Assembly (NCBI GenBank): GCA_027533425.1
Contig: JAPZUD010000006.1
Coordinates: forward strand, 1 to 64,000
Source of the DNA: Beijerinckiaceae bacterium
Lineage (GTDB): Bacteria; Pseudomonadota; Alphaproteobacteria; Rhizobiales; Beijerinckiaceae
Direction: 5' to 3'
Length of the DNA: 64,000 nucleotides
The notes under the pieces are model-generated. The model did not search any database. It saw only the letters and a program-made list of their open reading frames with translations, and had not been told where the DNA came from. A program made the translations under genes and the position numbers. Shown one piece after another: positions 1-7,715 of the stretch (positions are counted from its first letter, which is position 1; every line of letters starts with the position of its first letter).

Positions 1-1
1 C

Positions 2-154
2 GCCGTCATCGGCAGCACCCTCGCGGTCCGGGGCGCCCATGCCCACGGTTACTATCACGGCGGCTACGCCTCGGATTGCTACCGTGTCCGCGAACGGGTC
101 TGGGACGATTACCGCGGCCGCTTCGTGGTGGTTCGCCGGACCGTCTGCCACTGA
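2..154 (+). CDS. C-terminal part of a small secreted Cys-containing protein (cut by window start)
   Basis: Frame 2 is open from the window edge to a TGA and encodes about 50 residues ending in SDCYRVRERVWDDYRGRF and a final Cys-His. The last 25 residues are nearly the same as the end of the complete gene at 460-741, so the two are tandem paralogues. By analogy the missing N-terminus should hold a signal peptide. Two conserved cysteines about 22 residues apart could form a disulphide in the periplasm. No known family or function is recognised. It is absent from the ORF track because its start lies outside the window. Confidence 0.7.
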   Translation, partial: AVIGSTLAVRGAHAHGYYHGGYASDCYRVRERVWDDYRGRFVVVRRTVCH

Positions 155-182
155 ACAACCCCGCCCCTTCAGCCCTGCCCGG

Positions 183-212
183 AACCCCGCCTCGCCCCCG
201 AGGCGGGGTTTT
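183..212 (+). terminator. Rho-independent terminator after the truncated gene
   Basis: A perfect 12-bp stem (AACCCCGCCTCG pairing with CGAGGCGGGGTT) with a CCCC loop is followed by further T residues. It lies about 30 bases after the stop codon of the preceding small gene. Confidence 0.85.
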
Positions 213-459
213 CCGTTCGGACTCGAGCAAGGGCGGCCCGCGGAGCCGCCAGCACCTGGACATCCGTCAAGCCCGGACAGCCGCAAAGGACCAGCGCCCG
301 AAAACCCGCCTTCACCCTGTGCGCAAACGCACGGCGGACCGGGATGGGCCGGTCTAGGGTCTTTTCAACGACGAGACGAAAGCCCCGCCGCCCCGAAGAC
401 CCGAAACGCCAACCGCCTGCCCCCGGACCCCGAACCCCCGAAACCCTAGGAGACCCGCC
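213..459. other. Intergenic region before the second small secreted protein
   Basis: The gap between the two paralogues is 305 bases in total. After the terminator I see no convincing coding region; the ORFs listed here are shadows with low-complexity, proline/arginine-rich translations. A Shine-Dalgarno-like AGGAG lies a few bases before the ATG at 460. A promoter for that gene should be here, but no clear -35/-10 pair stands out. Confidence 0.4.
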
Positions 460-741
460 ATGAACACCTTCAAGAAGACCCTCGCCGCCACCGCCGCCGC
501 TCTCACCATGGCCGTGGCCTTCGCCCCCGCCGCCGAAGCCAAGTTCCATCGCAACGGCTGGCTGGCCGCCGGCCTGATCGGCGGCGCCGTGATCGGCACC
601 GCGATCGCCGCGAACAATGCCCACGCCGCCCCGGTCTACCACGCGCCGGAAGTCGGCCCGGATTGCTACCGCGTCCGCGAGCGCGTCTGGGACGATTACC
701 GCGGCCGCTTCGTGACGATCCGCAAGACGGTCTGCGAATAA
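460..741 (+). CDS. Small secreted protein with a paired-Cys C-terminal motif
   Basis: The 93-residue protein starts with a classical signal peptide (MNTFKKTLAATAAALTMAVAFA, then an A-x-A-like site near APAAEAK). A short glycine-rich hydrophobic stretch GLIGGAVIGTAIAAN follows, which could be a second membrane-active segment. The tail DCYRVRERVWDDYRGRFV ends with KTVCE. The two cysteines are shared with the truncated upstream paralogue. Small exported proteins of this layout are common in Rhizobiales, but I know of no assigned function. AGGAG precedes the start and a strong terminator follows, so it is probably a single-gene transcript. Confidence 0.8.
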   Translation: MNTFKKTLAATAAALTMAVAFAPAAEAKFHRNGWLAAGLIGGAVIGTAIAANNAHAAPVYHAPEVGPDCYRVRERVWDDYRGRFVTIRKTVCE

Positions 742-798
742 GCCCCCCGTTCTCCCCCGGCGCCATCAGCCCCTGCCGATCCCGATGGCGCCTGGACT

Positions 799-836
799 GC
801 CCCGCTTCCTGCCGCTGGAAGCGGGGCTTTTTCTTT
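799..836 (+). terminator. Rho-independent terminator
   Basis: An 11-bp perfect stem, GCCCCGCTTCC pairing with GGAAGCGGGGC with a 7-base loop, is followed by TTTTTCTTTTT. It ends the transcript of the 460-741 gene. Confidence 0.9.
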
Positions 837-917
837 TTGCCGGGGCACGCTCCTGCCCTTTGCGCCTCTTCGCGCGGTCGATAAGCTGTCGCTAACTTAA
901 CGACACAGGATCGGCCG

Positions 918-2069
918 ATGGCCCTGCATTTCTCGCTCCCCGAATTCGAACGCCGCAAGCAGGCGACCCTCGCCGCCATGGCGCGCGACAAACTCGATGC
1001 GCTCTTCCTTTTCCAGCAGGAGAGCATGTTCTGGCTGACCGGCTATGACACGTTCGGGTTCTGCTTCTTCCAGTGCCTGGTGCTGAAGGCCGATGGCCGC
1101 ATGGCCCTGCTGACGCGCTCGGCCGATTACCGGCAAGCGCAGCGCACCTCGACGCTGGAGGACATCCGGATCTGGAAGGATTCCGCCACGGCCAATCCCG
1201 CCCTCGATCTTCGCGCCCTCGCGGCGGATCTCGGCCTTGCCGGCGCGCGGATCGGCGCCGAATTCGAGAGCTACGGCCTCGTTCATTCGAATGGCCGCAA
1301 GCTCGAGGCCGCCTTTGACGGATTCGCGACCCTTGTCGATGCCTCGACGATCCTCACCCGGCTCCGGGCCGTCAAATCGACCGAGGAAATCGCCTATGTG
1401 CTTGAAGCAGCTCGCTTGTCTGATGCAGCAGACAAGGCCGCGATCGACCATCTCGCCCCCGGCGCCGACGAGGGCGTGATCCTCGCCGCCCAGCACAATG
1501 CGGTCTTTGCCGCCGGCGGCGATTATCCGGCCAATGAATTCATCATCGGCTCGGGCGGCGATGCGCTGCTCTGCCGCTACAAATCCGGCCGGCGGCGTCT
1601 CGATGCAGATGACCAGATCACGCTCGAATTCGCCGGCACCGCCCGGCATTACCATGCCGCGATCATGCGGACGCATGTCGTCGGGAAGCCGAAGCCGCTG
1701 CACCGCCGCTATCATGAGGCGGCCGAGGAGGCCCTCCATGCCTGCCAGGCGGCGATGAAACCGGGCAATCCCGCCGCTGATGTCTTTGCCGCCCATGCCC
1801 GCGTGCTCGATTCGCACGGCCTCTCGGCGCATCGGCTGAATGCCTGCGGCTATTCCCTCGGCGCGAAATTCACGCCGTCGTGGATGGACTGGCCGATGTT
1901 CTTCGAGAACAACCCCTGGATCCTCGAACCCGGCATGGTCATGTTCGCGCATATGATCCTGATGGATTCGGCTTCGGAAACCGCCATGTGCCTCGGCCGG
2001 ACCTATCTCATCGAGGAAAAGGGCGCACGACCGATCAATGCATCCGATCTCGCATTGGTGATTCGATGA
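918..2069 (+). CDS. M24 (creatinase / ectoine hydrolase-like) family protein without the usual metal ligands
   Basis: The 383-residue protein has the two-domain layout of the M24B family: a creatinase-type N-domain (about 10-130, with MFWLTGYDTFGF) and a pita-bread C-domain (about 150-375, with LEPGMVM). In Xaa-Pro aminopeptidases the metal site is Asp, Asp, His, Glu, Glu. At the matching places this protein reads LEFAG and AAIMRT instead of DAG and GDITRT, GYSLG in place of the HGLGH region, and FAHMIL instead of the first Glu. It therefore looks like a metal-free C-N hydrolase of the creatinase/ectoine-hydrolase (DoeA) type rather than a peptidase. The substrate is unknown. The PAAR gene overlaps its stop codon (ATGA). 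Confidence 0.8.
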   Translation: MALHFSLPEFERRKQATLAAMARDKLDALFLFQQESMFWLTGYDTFGFCFFQCLVLKADGRMALLTRSADYRQAQRTSTLEDIRIWKDSATANPALDLRALAADLGLAGARIGAEFESYGLVHSNGRKLEAAFDGFATLVDASTILTRLRAVKSTEEIAYVLEAARLSDAADKAAIDHLAPGADEGVILAAQHNAVFAAGGDYPANEFIIGSGGDALLCRYKSGRRRLDADDQITLEFAGTARHYHAAIMRTHVVGKPKPLHRRYHEAAEEALHACQAAMKPGNPAADVFAAHARVLDSHGLSAHRLNACGYSLGAKFTPSWMDWPMFFENNPWILEPGMVMFAHMILMDSASETAMCLGRTYLIEEKGARPINASDLALVIR

Positions 2070-2386
2070 CCGTCCGCCTCGCAACCCTGGCAGCCGGAAT
2101 CCTCCTTGCGGTTGTGCCGGCGGCGGCCGCCAATGAGCCGCCGGATCTGGTCGGCGGCTCGCCCAATGTGACGATCGGTGGCCAGCCTGCCACGCGGCAG
2201 GGCGATGGTGTTTCCGGAGGAACCTCGCCGAATGTCTTCATCAACGGGCGCCCGGCAGCCATCCAGGGCAGCCGCACCGATTGCGGCGGAGTGATCGTCG
2301 GTGGCTCGTCGAATGTCTTCATCAATGGCCGGCCCGCGGCGACCGCGGGCAGCGCGACCACGCCATGCCCGCCGCGCGGGCCTTAA
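2066..2386 (+). CDS. Exported PAAR-repeat protein
   Basis: The start ATG overlaps the stop of the M24 gene (ATGA); the longer ORF-track start lies inside that gene. The 106-residue product begins with a signal peptide (MTVRLATLAAGILLAVVPAAAA) followed by repeats of the PAAR type: GGSPNVTIGGQPATRQGD, TSPNVFINGRPAAIQGS and SSNVFINGRPAATAGS. PAAR proteins normally cap the VgrG spike of type VI secretion systems and carry no Sec signal. Here there is a signal peptide and no type VI gene in the window. A periplasmic or surface role is inferred. Two cysteines (DCGG and TTPCPP) remain in the C-terminal half. Confidence 0.75.
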   Translation: MTVRLATLAAGILLAVVPAAAANEPPDLVGGSPNVTIGGQPATRQGDGVSGGTSPNVFINGRPAAIQGSRTDCGGVIVGGSSNVFINGRPAATAGSATTPCPPRGP

Positions 2387-2438
2387 CCACGTTTGCCCTG
2401 CCGTTGCGCTGCCCCCTTCCCCTGCCGGGGTCCGGACG

Positions 2439-2454
2439 TTAAAAAAGCGTTAAC
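2439..2454 (+). promoter_or_regulatory. Predicted CtrA-binding box (TTAA-N7-TTAAC)
   Basis: The sequence TTAAAAAAGCGTTAAC matches the full alphaproteobacterial CtrA consensus TTAA-N7-TTAAC exactly. It lies 23-38 bases before the lipoprotein start at 2477. TTAA is rare in this GC-rich window, which favours a real site over chance. CtrA itself is not encoded here. Confidence 0.55.
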
Positions 2455-2476
2455 AGATCGGTGAGGGAGAACCGGA

Positions 2477-3001
2477 ATGGCGCGGCGCTGGATCATGCGG
2501 GCAATGCTTGTGGCCCTGCTCCCGGTGGGGCTTGCGGCATGCCAGTCGAGCATGACGGCGATGGCCCCTGTCACAGGCGTCAGCGGATCGGCCACGCCTC
2601 TCGCCTTCGTCGCGGTTCAGGGCCCTGCCCCGGATCTCGCCCGGAAATTCGAATCGATTCTCGCCCAGGAAGCCCGCAAGCGTGGCTTCGAAGTGGTCAG
2701 CCCGGCCACGCCCGGCAATGCCCTCCGCGTGAAGACCTATCTCGATGCCTATCAGGCGGCGGATGGCAAATCCGGTTTCTCCTGGGTGCTCGACACCTCG
2801 GAAAACGGCCAGACCCGGTCAAACCGGGTGCGCGGCGCTGCGGCGCTCGGCACGGCAAGCAGCACGCCCTGGGCCTCGCTTGACGAGACGGCCATGCGCC
2901 AGATCGCGCAGATGAGCCTTGACGATCTGGCCCGCCTTTCGGCCGGGGATGTGGCGGCAGCGGCGGCCACCTCCACCGCCAGCACCAGTGAATCCGAGTG
3001 A
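2477..3001 (+). CDS. Putative lipoprotein of unknown function
   Basis: The 174-residue protein starts MARRWIMRAMLVALLPVGLAACQ, a lipoprotein signal with lipobox LAAC (Cys about 22). The mature part contains a compact domain (about 40-150) with FVAVQGPAPDLARKF and LARLSAGDV and an Ala/Thr/Ser-rich tail. It looks like a small outer-membrane or periplasmic lipoprotein, but I do not recognise a named family. GTGAGGGAGA provides a Shine-Dalgarno region, and a CtrA-type box lies just upstream, which hints at cell-cycle control. It is followed by a 165-base gap before prs. Confidence 0.75.
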   Translation: MARRWIMRAMLVALLPVGLAACQSSMTAMAPVTGVSGSATPLAFVAVQGPAPDLARKFESILAQEARKRGFEVVSPATPGNALRVKTYLDAYQAADGKSGFSWVLDTSENGQTRSNRVRGAAALGTASSTPWASLDETAMRQIAQMSLDDLARLSAGDVAAAAATSTASTSESE

Positions 3002-3166
3002 CCGGTACCGGCCGGCGTTGATTTTTGGCCACGCAAGTCTGTTCTCCTGTGCTGTAACAGGCCTGTCATGTTGAAACGCGCGGCGTCGCGCGCTACCAGC
3101 GTGACATCCGGCTGGCCTGCCTCGGGGGCAAGGGGCCGCCGGCTGGCACAAGCGGGAACCGGGATC

Positions 3167-4108
3167 ATGGACAAGATCAAGCTCGTCGCGGGCAATTCGA
3201 ACCGGCCGCTCGCCGAGGCCATCGGTGCCTATCTCCAGCAGCCTCTGGCCAAGTGCCAGGTCCGGCGTTTCGCGGACATGGAAATCTTTGTCGAAATTCA
3301 GGAGAATGTGCGCGGCGAGGATGTGTTCGTCATCCAGTCGACATCCTTCCCGACCAATGACCACCTGATGGAATTGCTGATCATCACCGATGCGCTGCGC
3401 CGCTCCTCGGCCAAGCGCATCACGGCGGTGGTTCCGTATTTCGGCTATGCCCGACAGGACCGCAAATCGGCACCGCGCACGCCGATCTCGGCCAAGCTGG
3501 TCGCCAACCTGATGACCGAGGCCGGCGCCGACCGCGTGCTGACGCTCGATCTCCACGCTGCCCAGATCCAGGGCTTCTTCGACGTGCCGGTGGACAACCT
3601 TTTCGGCGCGCCGGTCATGGTGCAGGACATCAAGTCCCGCTTCGAGGCCGGCAAGGTGATGGTGGTCTCGCCGGATGTCGGCGGCGTCGTCCGTGCCCGC
3701 GCCCTGGCCAACCGCATCAATGCCCCGCTCGCCATTGTCGACAAGCGCCGCCCGCGCGCCGGCGAATCGGAAGTCATGAACATCATCGGCGAGGTCGAGG
3801 GCTATTCCTGCATTCTCGTCGACGACATCGTCGATTCGGGCGGCACGCTCTGCAATGCGGCCGAGGCCCTGCTGGCGAACGGCGCGCGCGATGTCTCGGC
3901 CTATATCACCCATGGCGTGCTCTCGGGCGGTGCCGTGGCCCGCATCACCGCCTCGAAGCTGAAGGAACTGGTCCTGACCGATTCCATCCAGCCGACCGAG
4001 GCGGTACGCGTGGCGAAAAACATCCGCGTCATTTCCGTGGCCACGCTGCTGGGCGAGGCGATCAAGCGGACGGCGGGTGAAGAGAGCGTGTCCAGCCTGT
4101 TCGACTGA
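3167..4108 (+). CDS. prs: Ribose-phosphate pyrophosphokinase
   Basis: Transfers pyrophosphate from ATP to ribose 5-phosphate to make PRPP for nucleotide, His and Trp synthesis in the cytoplasm. The ORF track starts at 3068, but the family start is [12 protein letters not shown] at 3167, giving 313 residues, the usual length. Visible motifs include ATP/Mg-binding [18 protein letters not shown] (about 125-145) and the PRPP-binding loop [11 protein letters not shown] (about 215-225). The 165-base leader has no gene. The PPOX-family gene follows 13 bases later and is probably co-transcribed. Confidence 0.97.
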   Translation: MDKIKLVAGNSNRPLAEAIGAYLQQPLAKCQVRRFADMEIFVEIQENVRGEDVFVIQSTSFPTNDHLMELLIITDALRRSSAKRITAVVPYFGYARQDRKSAPRTPISAKLVANLMTEAGADRVLTLDLHAAQIQGFFDVPVDNLFGAPVMVQDIKSRFEAGKVMVVSPDVGGVVRARALANRINAPLAIVDKRRPRAGESEVMNIIGEVEGYSCILVDDIVDSGGTLCNAAEALLANGARDVSAYITHGVLSGGAVARITASKLKELVLTDSIQPTEAVRVAKNIRVISVATLLGEAIKRTAGEESVSSLFD

Positions 4109-4121
4109 TCCGGGAGGCCGC

Positions 4122-4739
4122 ATGAGCGCCAGCCACGACGTGACGACCCTCGCCGAGCTGGATGCGCTCTATTCGCCGGTCAACCCGACCGCAATCCTCA
4201 AGGAAATCGACCGGATCATCCCCGAATATGCCCGCTTCATCGAGGCTGCGCCCTTCGTGGTGATCTCGACGGTCGGGCCGGAAGGGCTGGATTGCTCGCC
4301 GCGCGGGGATCCGGCCGGCTTCATCCGCATCCTCGACGAGAAGACCCTGCTCATCCCGGACCGCCGCGGCAATAACCGTGTCGACACGTTGCGCAACCTC
4401 GTCCGCGATCCGCGCATCGCGCTGCTCTTCATGATCCCCGGCATCGGCAATACGATGCGGGTCAATGGCCGCGCCCGGATCTCGGCCGATCCGGAGCTCT
4501 GCGCCAGCTTCGCCATGCGCGGCAATCCGGCGACGACGGTGATCACGGTCACCGTCGAGTCGATCTACCCGCAATGCCCGAAGGCACTGGTCCGCTCGCG
4601 GCTCTGGAACCCGGACGCGCAGATCCCCCGCTCCGCCCTGCCTTCCACCGGCGAGATGATGAAGGCGATCGACCCCGCCTTCGATGCCGAGACCTACGAG
4701 GCGGAATACCCGGCCCGGATGGAGCGCACGATCTACTGA
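4122..4739 (+). CDS. Pyridoxamine 5'-phosphate oxidase (PPOX) family protein, MSMEG_1061-like
   Basis: The 205-residue flavin-binding split-barrel protein carries [28 protein letters not shown] (about 40-70) and [13 protein letters not shown], both typical of the MSMEG_1061 subgroup of FMN/F420-type PPOX proteins. Members are predicted FMN-dependent oxidoreductases; the substrate is unknown. I chose the ATG at 4122, after GGGAGG, over the track start 4077, which lies inside prs. It sits 13 bases after prs and has no obvious functional link to it. Confidence 0.85.
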   Translation: MSASHDVTTLAELDALYSPVNPTAILKEIDRIIPEYARFIEAAPFVVISTVGPEGLDCSPRGDPAGFIRILDEKTLLIPDRRGNNRVDTLRNLVRDPRIALLFMIPGIGNTMRVNGRARISADPELCASFAMRGNPATTVITVTVESIYPQCPKALVRSRLWNPDAQIPRSALPSTGEMMKAIDPAFDAETYEAEYPARMERTIY

Positions 4740-4827
4740 GGCCGGCCCTCCGGGTTGCGTGTCGGGCGTTTTTCGCCTATGGACCCGCCGTGCCGGTCTT
4801 GCACCCTTGGAGGAAGCGGCACAAACG

Positions 4828-4855
4828 CGGGGCCCAGCGCCCCGGTTTTCATTTT
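4828..4855 (+). terminator. Hairpin with T-rich tail in the rplY leader
   Basis: CGGGGC pairs with GCCCCG across a 5-base loop, followed by GGTTTTCATTTTT. It lies between the PPOX gene stop and the rplY ribosome binding site (GGAG at 4857). It could terminate the upstream transcript or act as an attenuator in the rplY leader; sequence alone does not decide between these. Confidence 0.5.
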
Positions 4856-4866
4856 TGGAGAATGCC

Positions 4867-5451
4867 ATGTCCACCATCAAGAACCTCTCGGCCACGCGCC
4901 GTGAGCGGGCCGGTAAGGGGGCCGCCCGTGCTGTTCGTCGTGAAGGCCGCGTCCCGGCCGTCATTTACGGCGCCGGCCAGCCGCCCGTTTCGATCTCGCT
5001 CGACTTCAAGGATACGAACAAGCTGATCTATGCCGGTCACTTCCTGACCACCGTGTTCGACATTGATGTCGAAGGCGAAAAGATCCGCGCCATCCCGCGC
5101 GATTATCAGCTCGACGTTGTCCGTGACTTCCCGATCCATGTCGACTTCCTCCGCCTCGGCGAAGGCGCGACCGTGCGCGTCGAGGTCCCGGTCCATGTCG
5201 TCGGCCAGGAAGCCTCGCCGGGCCTGAAGGCCGGTGGCGCACTGAACCTTGTCCGCCATACGGTCGAGTTCAATGTTCCGGCCGACAGCATCCCGGAATT
5301 TATCGAAGTCGACGTCTCGAAGGCCAAGCTTGGCGATTCGATCCACATCTCGGCGGTCAAGCTGCCGGCCGGTGCCAAGCCGGTTATCTCGGACCGTGAC
5401 TTCACCGTCGTGACGATTGCCGGCACCGGTGCCAAAGGCGGCGAAGGCTGA
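4867..5451 (+). CDS. rplY: 50S ribosomal protein L25/general stress protein Ctc
   Basis: Binds 5S rRNA in the large ribosomal subunit. The 194-residue product is the long Ctc form: an N-terminal L25 5S-rRNA-binding domain (about 1-95, VPAVIYGAG) and a C-terminal TL5/Ctc beta domain (about 100-185, [17 protein letters not shown]). The start [21 protein letters not shown] is chosen because it follows GGAG and matches family N-termini; the track start at 4684 runs through the previous gene. A strong terminator follows, so pth has its own or a read-through promoter. Confidence 0.96.
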   Translation: MSTIKNLSATRRERAGKGAARAVRREGRVPAVIYGAGQPPVSISLDFKDTNKLIYAGHFLTTVFDIDVEGEKIRAIPRDYQLDVVRDFPIHVDFLRLGEGATVRVEVPVHVVGQEASPGLKAGGALNLVRHTVEFNVPADSIPEFIEVDVSKAKLGDSIHISAVKLPAGAKPVISDRDFTVVTIAGTGAKGGEG

Positions 5452-5497
5452 TCCCTTCCGGAAGGAGGCGCCCTGACGGGCCCTCCCCTGCCAATCC

Positions 5498-5533
5498 GGC
5501 TGCCGCGCCATCCCGCGCTGCAGCCTTTTTCTT
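5498..5533 (+). terminator. Rho-independent terminator of rplY
   Basis: GGCTGCCGCGC pairs with GCGCTGCAGCC (one mismatch) around a CATCCC loop, followed directly by TTTTTCTT. It ends 15 bases before the pth start. Confidence 0.85.
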
Positions 5534-5548
5534 GAGCGGAGCCAGGCG

Positions 5549-6178
5549 ATGCATCTCCTCGTCGGCCTCGGGAATCCCGGCCCCCGCTATGCCGGGAATC
5601 GACACAATATCGGCTTCATGGCTCTCGACGCGCTGCATCGGCGCTGGCGCGGCGCGCCCTGGCGCGCCCGCTTCCAGGGCGAGGCCAGCGAGATCACCAT
5701 CGGGACAGACCGCGCCATCCTGCTCAAGCCGACCACCTTCATGAACGAGAGCGGCCGCGCGGTCGGCGAGGCGATGCGCTTCTACAAGATCCCGCTCGAC
5801 CGGGTGCTGGTCTTCCACGACGAACTCGACCTGCCGCCCGGCAAACTCCGGGTGAAGACCGGCGGCGGCAATGCGGGCCATAACGGGCTGCGTTCGATCA
5901 CCGCCCATTGCGGTAACGAGTATCCGCGCCTGCGGCTCGGCATCGGTCATCCCGGCGACAAGGCGCTCGTCCATGCCTATGTGCTCAACGATTTCGCGAA
6001 GGCCGAGGAAGGCTGGGTCGACAGCCTGTGCCGCGCCATGGCCGAGGAAGCACCCCGGCTGCTGGCAGCCGATGCGGCCGGCTTCCAGAGCAAGGTGCAT
6101 CTGGCGATGGACGCGGCTGGCCATGGCAACCCGGAAACCCTTGGCCGCCCCGCGAAAAAGACTGGACTTCCCGATTGA
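5549..6178 (+). CDS. pth: Peptidyl-tRNA hydrolase
   Basis: Hydrolyses the ester bond of peptidyl-tRNA that drops off the ribosome, recycling tRNA in the cytoplasm. The 209-residue protein shows the family signature [20 protein letters not shown] with the catalytic His in RHNIGF (about 20), plus [20 protein letters not shown] (catalytic Asp) and [12 protein letters not shown]. The C-terminal 25 residues are a variable extension. The rplY-pth-ychF order is conserved in Rhizobiales. Confidence 0.97.
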   Translation: MHLLVGLGNPGPRYAGNRHNIGFMALDALHRRWRGAPWRARFQGEASEITIGTDRAILLKPTTFMNESGRAVGEAMRFYKIPLDRVLVFHDELDLPPGKLRVKTGGGNAGHNGLRSITAHCGNEYPRLRLGIGHPGDKALVHAYVLNDFAKAEEGWVDSLCRAMAEEAPRLLAADAAGFQSKVHLAMDAAGHGNPETLGRPAKKTGLPD

Positions 6179-6236
6179 TCGAAGGTCAAAAGACCGCGAT
6201 TTCCTTCTTCCTGCACAGAATTGAGCGGACCACGCC

Positions 6237-7334
6237 ATGGGCTTCAAATGCGGTATCGTCGGCCTGCCGAATGTCGGCAAATCGACCCTTTTCAACGCCC
6301 TGACGCAGACGGCGGCGGCGCAGGCCGCCAATTATCCGTTCTGCACCATCGAGCCCAATGTCGGCGATGTTGCCGTGCCGGATGACCGGCTGGAAAAGCT
6401 CTCGGCGATTGCCGGCTCGAAGGAGATCATCCCGACCCGCCTGACCTTCGTCGACATTGCCGGCCTCGTGCGCGGCGCCTCGAAGGGCGAGGGCCTCGGC
6501 AACCAGTTTCTCGCCAATATCCGCGAGGTGGATGCCATCGCCCATGTGGTGCGCTGCTTCGAGGATTCCGACATCACCCATGTCGAAGGCAAGATCGACC
6601 CGATCGCCGACATCGAGACGATCGAGACGGAATTGATGCTGGCTGATCTCGACAGCCTCGAGAAGCGCATCGTCGCCATCGAGAAGAAGGCCAAAGGCAA
6701 CGACAAGGAGGCCAAGGAAACCTTCGACCTGATGAGCCGCGCACTCGTGCTGCTGCGCGAGGGCAAGCCGGCGCGGCTGGTCGAGATCAAGCCGACCGAG
6801 GCAAAGGCCTTCGACATGCTCGGCCTCCTGACCGCCAAGCCGGTCCTGTATGTCTGCAATGTCGAGGAAGCCTCGGCCGACAAGGGCAATGCCTTCTCCG
6901 CGCGCGTCTTCCAGCGGGCAAAGGAGGAAGGCGCACGCGCCGTCGTTGTTTCCGCCAAGATCGAAAGCGAGATCGCCGTCCTCGCGCCGGACGAACAGCG
7001 CGACTATCTCGAGGCGATCGGCCTCGAGGAACCCGGCCTCAACCGCGTGATCCGGGAGGGCTATGCCCTCCTCGGCCTGATCACGTATTTCACGGTCGGC
7101 CCGAAGGAAGCGCGCGCCTGGACGGTGATGGCCGGCACGAAGGCGCCGCAGGCGGCAGGCGTCATCCATACCGATTTCGAGAAGGGCTTCATCCGCGCCG
7201 AAACCGTGGCCTACGAGGATTACGTCGCGCTCAAGGGCGAAGCCGGCGCACGCGATGCCGGGAAGTTCCGTCTCGAAGGCAAGGAATATGTCGTCGCGGA
7301 TGGTGACGTGCTGCATTTCCGCTTCGCGAACTGA
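6237..7334 (+). CDS. ychF: Redox-regulated ATPase YchF (Obg/TRAFAC family)
   Basis: The 365-residue protein has P-loop GLPNVGKSTLFNAL at the N-terminus, the switch motif DIAGLVRGASKGEGLGN (about 70-85) and a C-terminal TGS domain (about 280-365). In place of the GTPase NKxD motif it has NVEE, the hallmark of YchF proteins, which prefer ATP. It associates with the ribosome and is implicated in translation and oxidative stress control. It lies 58 bases after pth in the same direction. Confidence 0.97.
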   Translation: MGFKCGIVGLPNVGKSTLFNALTQTAAAQAANYPFCTIEPNVGDVAVPDDRLEKLSAIAGSKEIIPTRLTFVDIAGLVRGASKGEGLGNQFLANIREVDAIAHVVRCFEDSDITHVEGKIDPIADIETIETELMLADLDSLEKRIVAIEKKAKGNDKEAKETFDLMSRALVLLREGKPARLVEIKPTEAKAFDMLGLLTAKPVLYVCNVEEASADKGNAFSARVFQRAKEEGARAVVVSAKIESEIAVLAPDEQRDYLEAIGLEEPGLNRVIREGYALLGLITYFTVGPKEARAWTVMAGTKAPQAAGVIHTDFEKGFIRAETVAYEDYVALKGEAGARDAGKFRLEGKEYVVADGDVLHFRFAN

Positions 7335-7338
7335 AGCG

Positions 7339-7374
7339 GCGCCAGCCAGGCCGGGCCCCCGGCCAGGTTGGCGC
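7339..7374 (+). terminator. Long stem-loop after ychF, no T tract
   Basis: GCGCCAGCCAGGCCGG can pair with CCGGCCAGGTTGGCGC (two non-Watson-Crick positions) around a 4-base loop, starting a few bases after the ychF stop. There is no U run after it, so it may be an mRNA 3'-end stabiliser or a Rho-related site rather than an intrinsic terminator. Confidence 0.4.
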
Positions 7375-7406
7375 ATCCGGAAAAATCACACAGCGACATC
7401 TTGTCA

Positions 7407-7414
7407 TTAACCAT
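7407..7414 (+). promoter_or_regulatory. CtrA half-site-like TTAACCAT upstream of the small membrane protein
   Basis: TTAACCAT, a half-site described for alphaproteobacterial CtrA, lies about 42 bases before the start at 7456 in an unusually AT-rich patch (TCATTAACCATTGCGACTTTAG, then TATATC). This patch probably contains the promoter of the small gene. A single 8-mer is weak evidence. Confidence 0.3.
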
Positions 7415-7455
7415 TGCGACTTTAGTCTATATCCCGGGCTCTCCGGGAGGTGGTC

Positions 7456-7668
7456 ATGGCTGTGATCGTCGCTGAAATCCGTTCGGTCTATTACCGTGCC
7501 TTGATGGTGCTGCTCTTTCCCTTCGTCTTCCTCTGGACCGCGCTCGAATCGGTCCCGCGGGAATGGATCAGGGGCTTTTTCGAGGGCGCGCTTCTGTCCT
7601 TCGCCATCGTCTCCACACTCGCCCTCGGGCTGGCGAGCGTGTATGGCTTGAAGATCCTGTTTTCCTGA
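7456..7668 (+). CDS. Small membrane protein of unknown function
   Basis: The 70-residue product MAVIVAEIRSVYYRALMVLL has two hydrophobic segments, about 15-32 (ALMVLLFPFVFLWTALESV) and 45-66 (ALLSFAIVSTLALGLASVYGL), joined by a short charged loop (PREWIRGFF). I use the ATG at 7456, six bases after GGGAGG; the track start at 7450 is a GTG inside that Shine-Dalgarno. It is a predicted inner-membrane hairpin protein with no recognised family. The promoter region carries a CtrA-like half-site. Confidence 0.65.
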   Translation: MAVIVAEIRSVYYRALMVLLFPFVFLWTALESVPREWIRGFFEGALLSFAIVSTLALGLASVYGLKILFS

Positions 7669-7715
7669 CGACCGGCGCGGCCCTCCCACCGGTCCTTCCG
7701 CATGGACCGGCGAAA

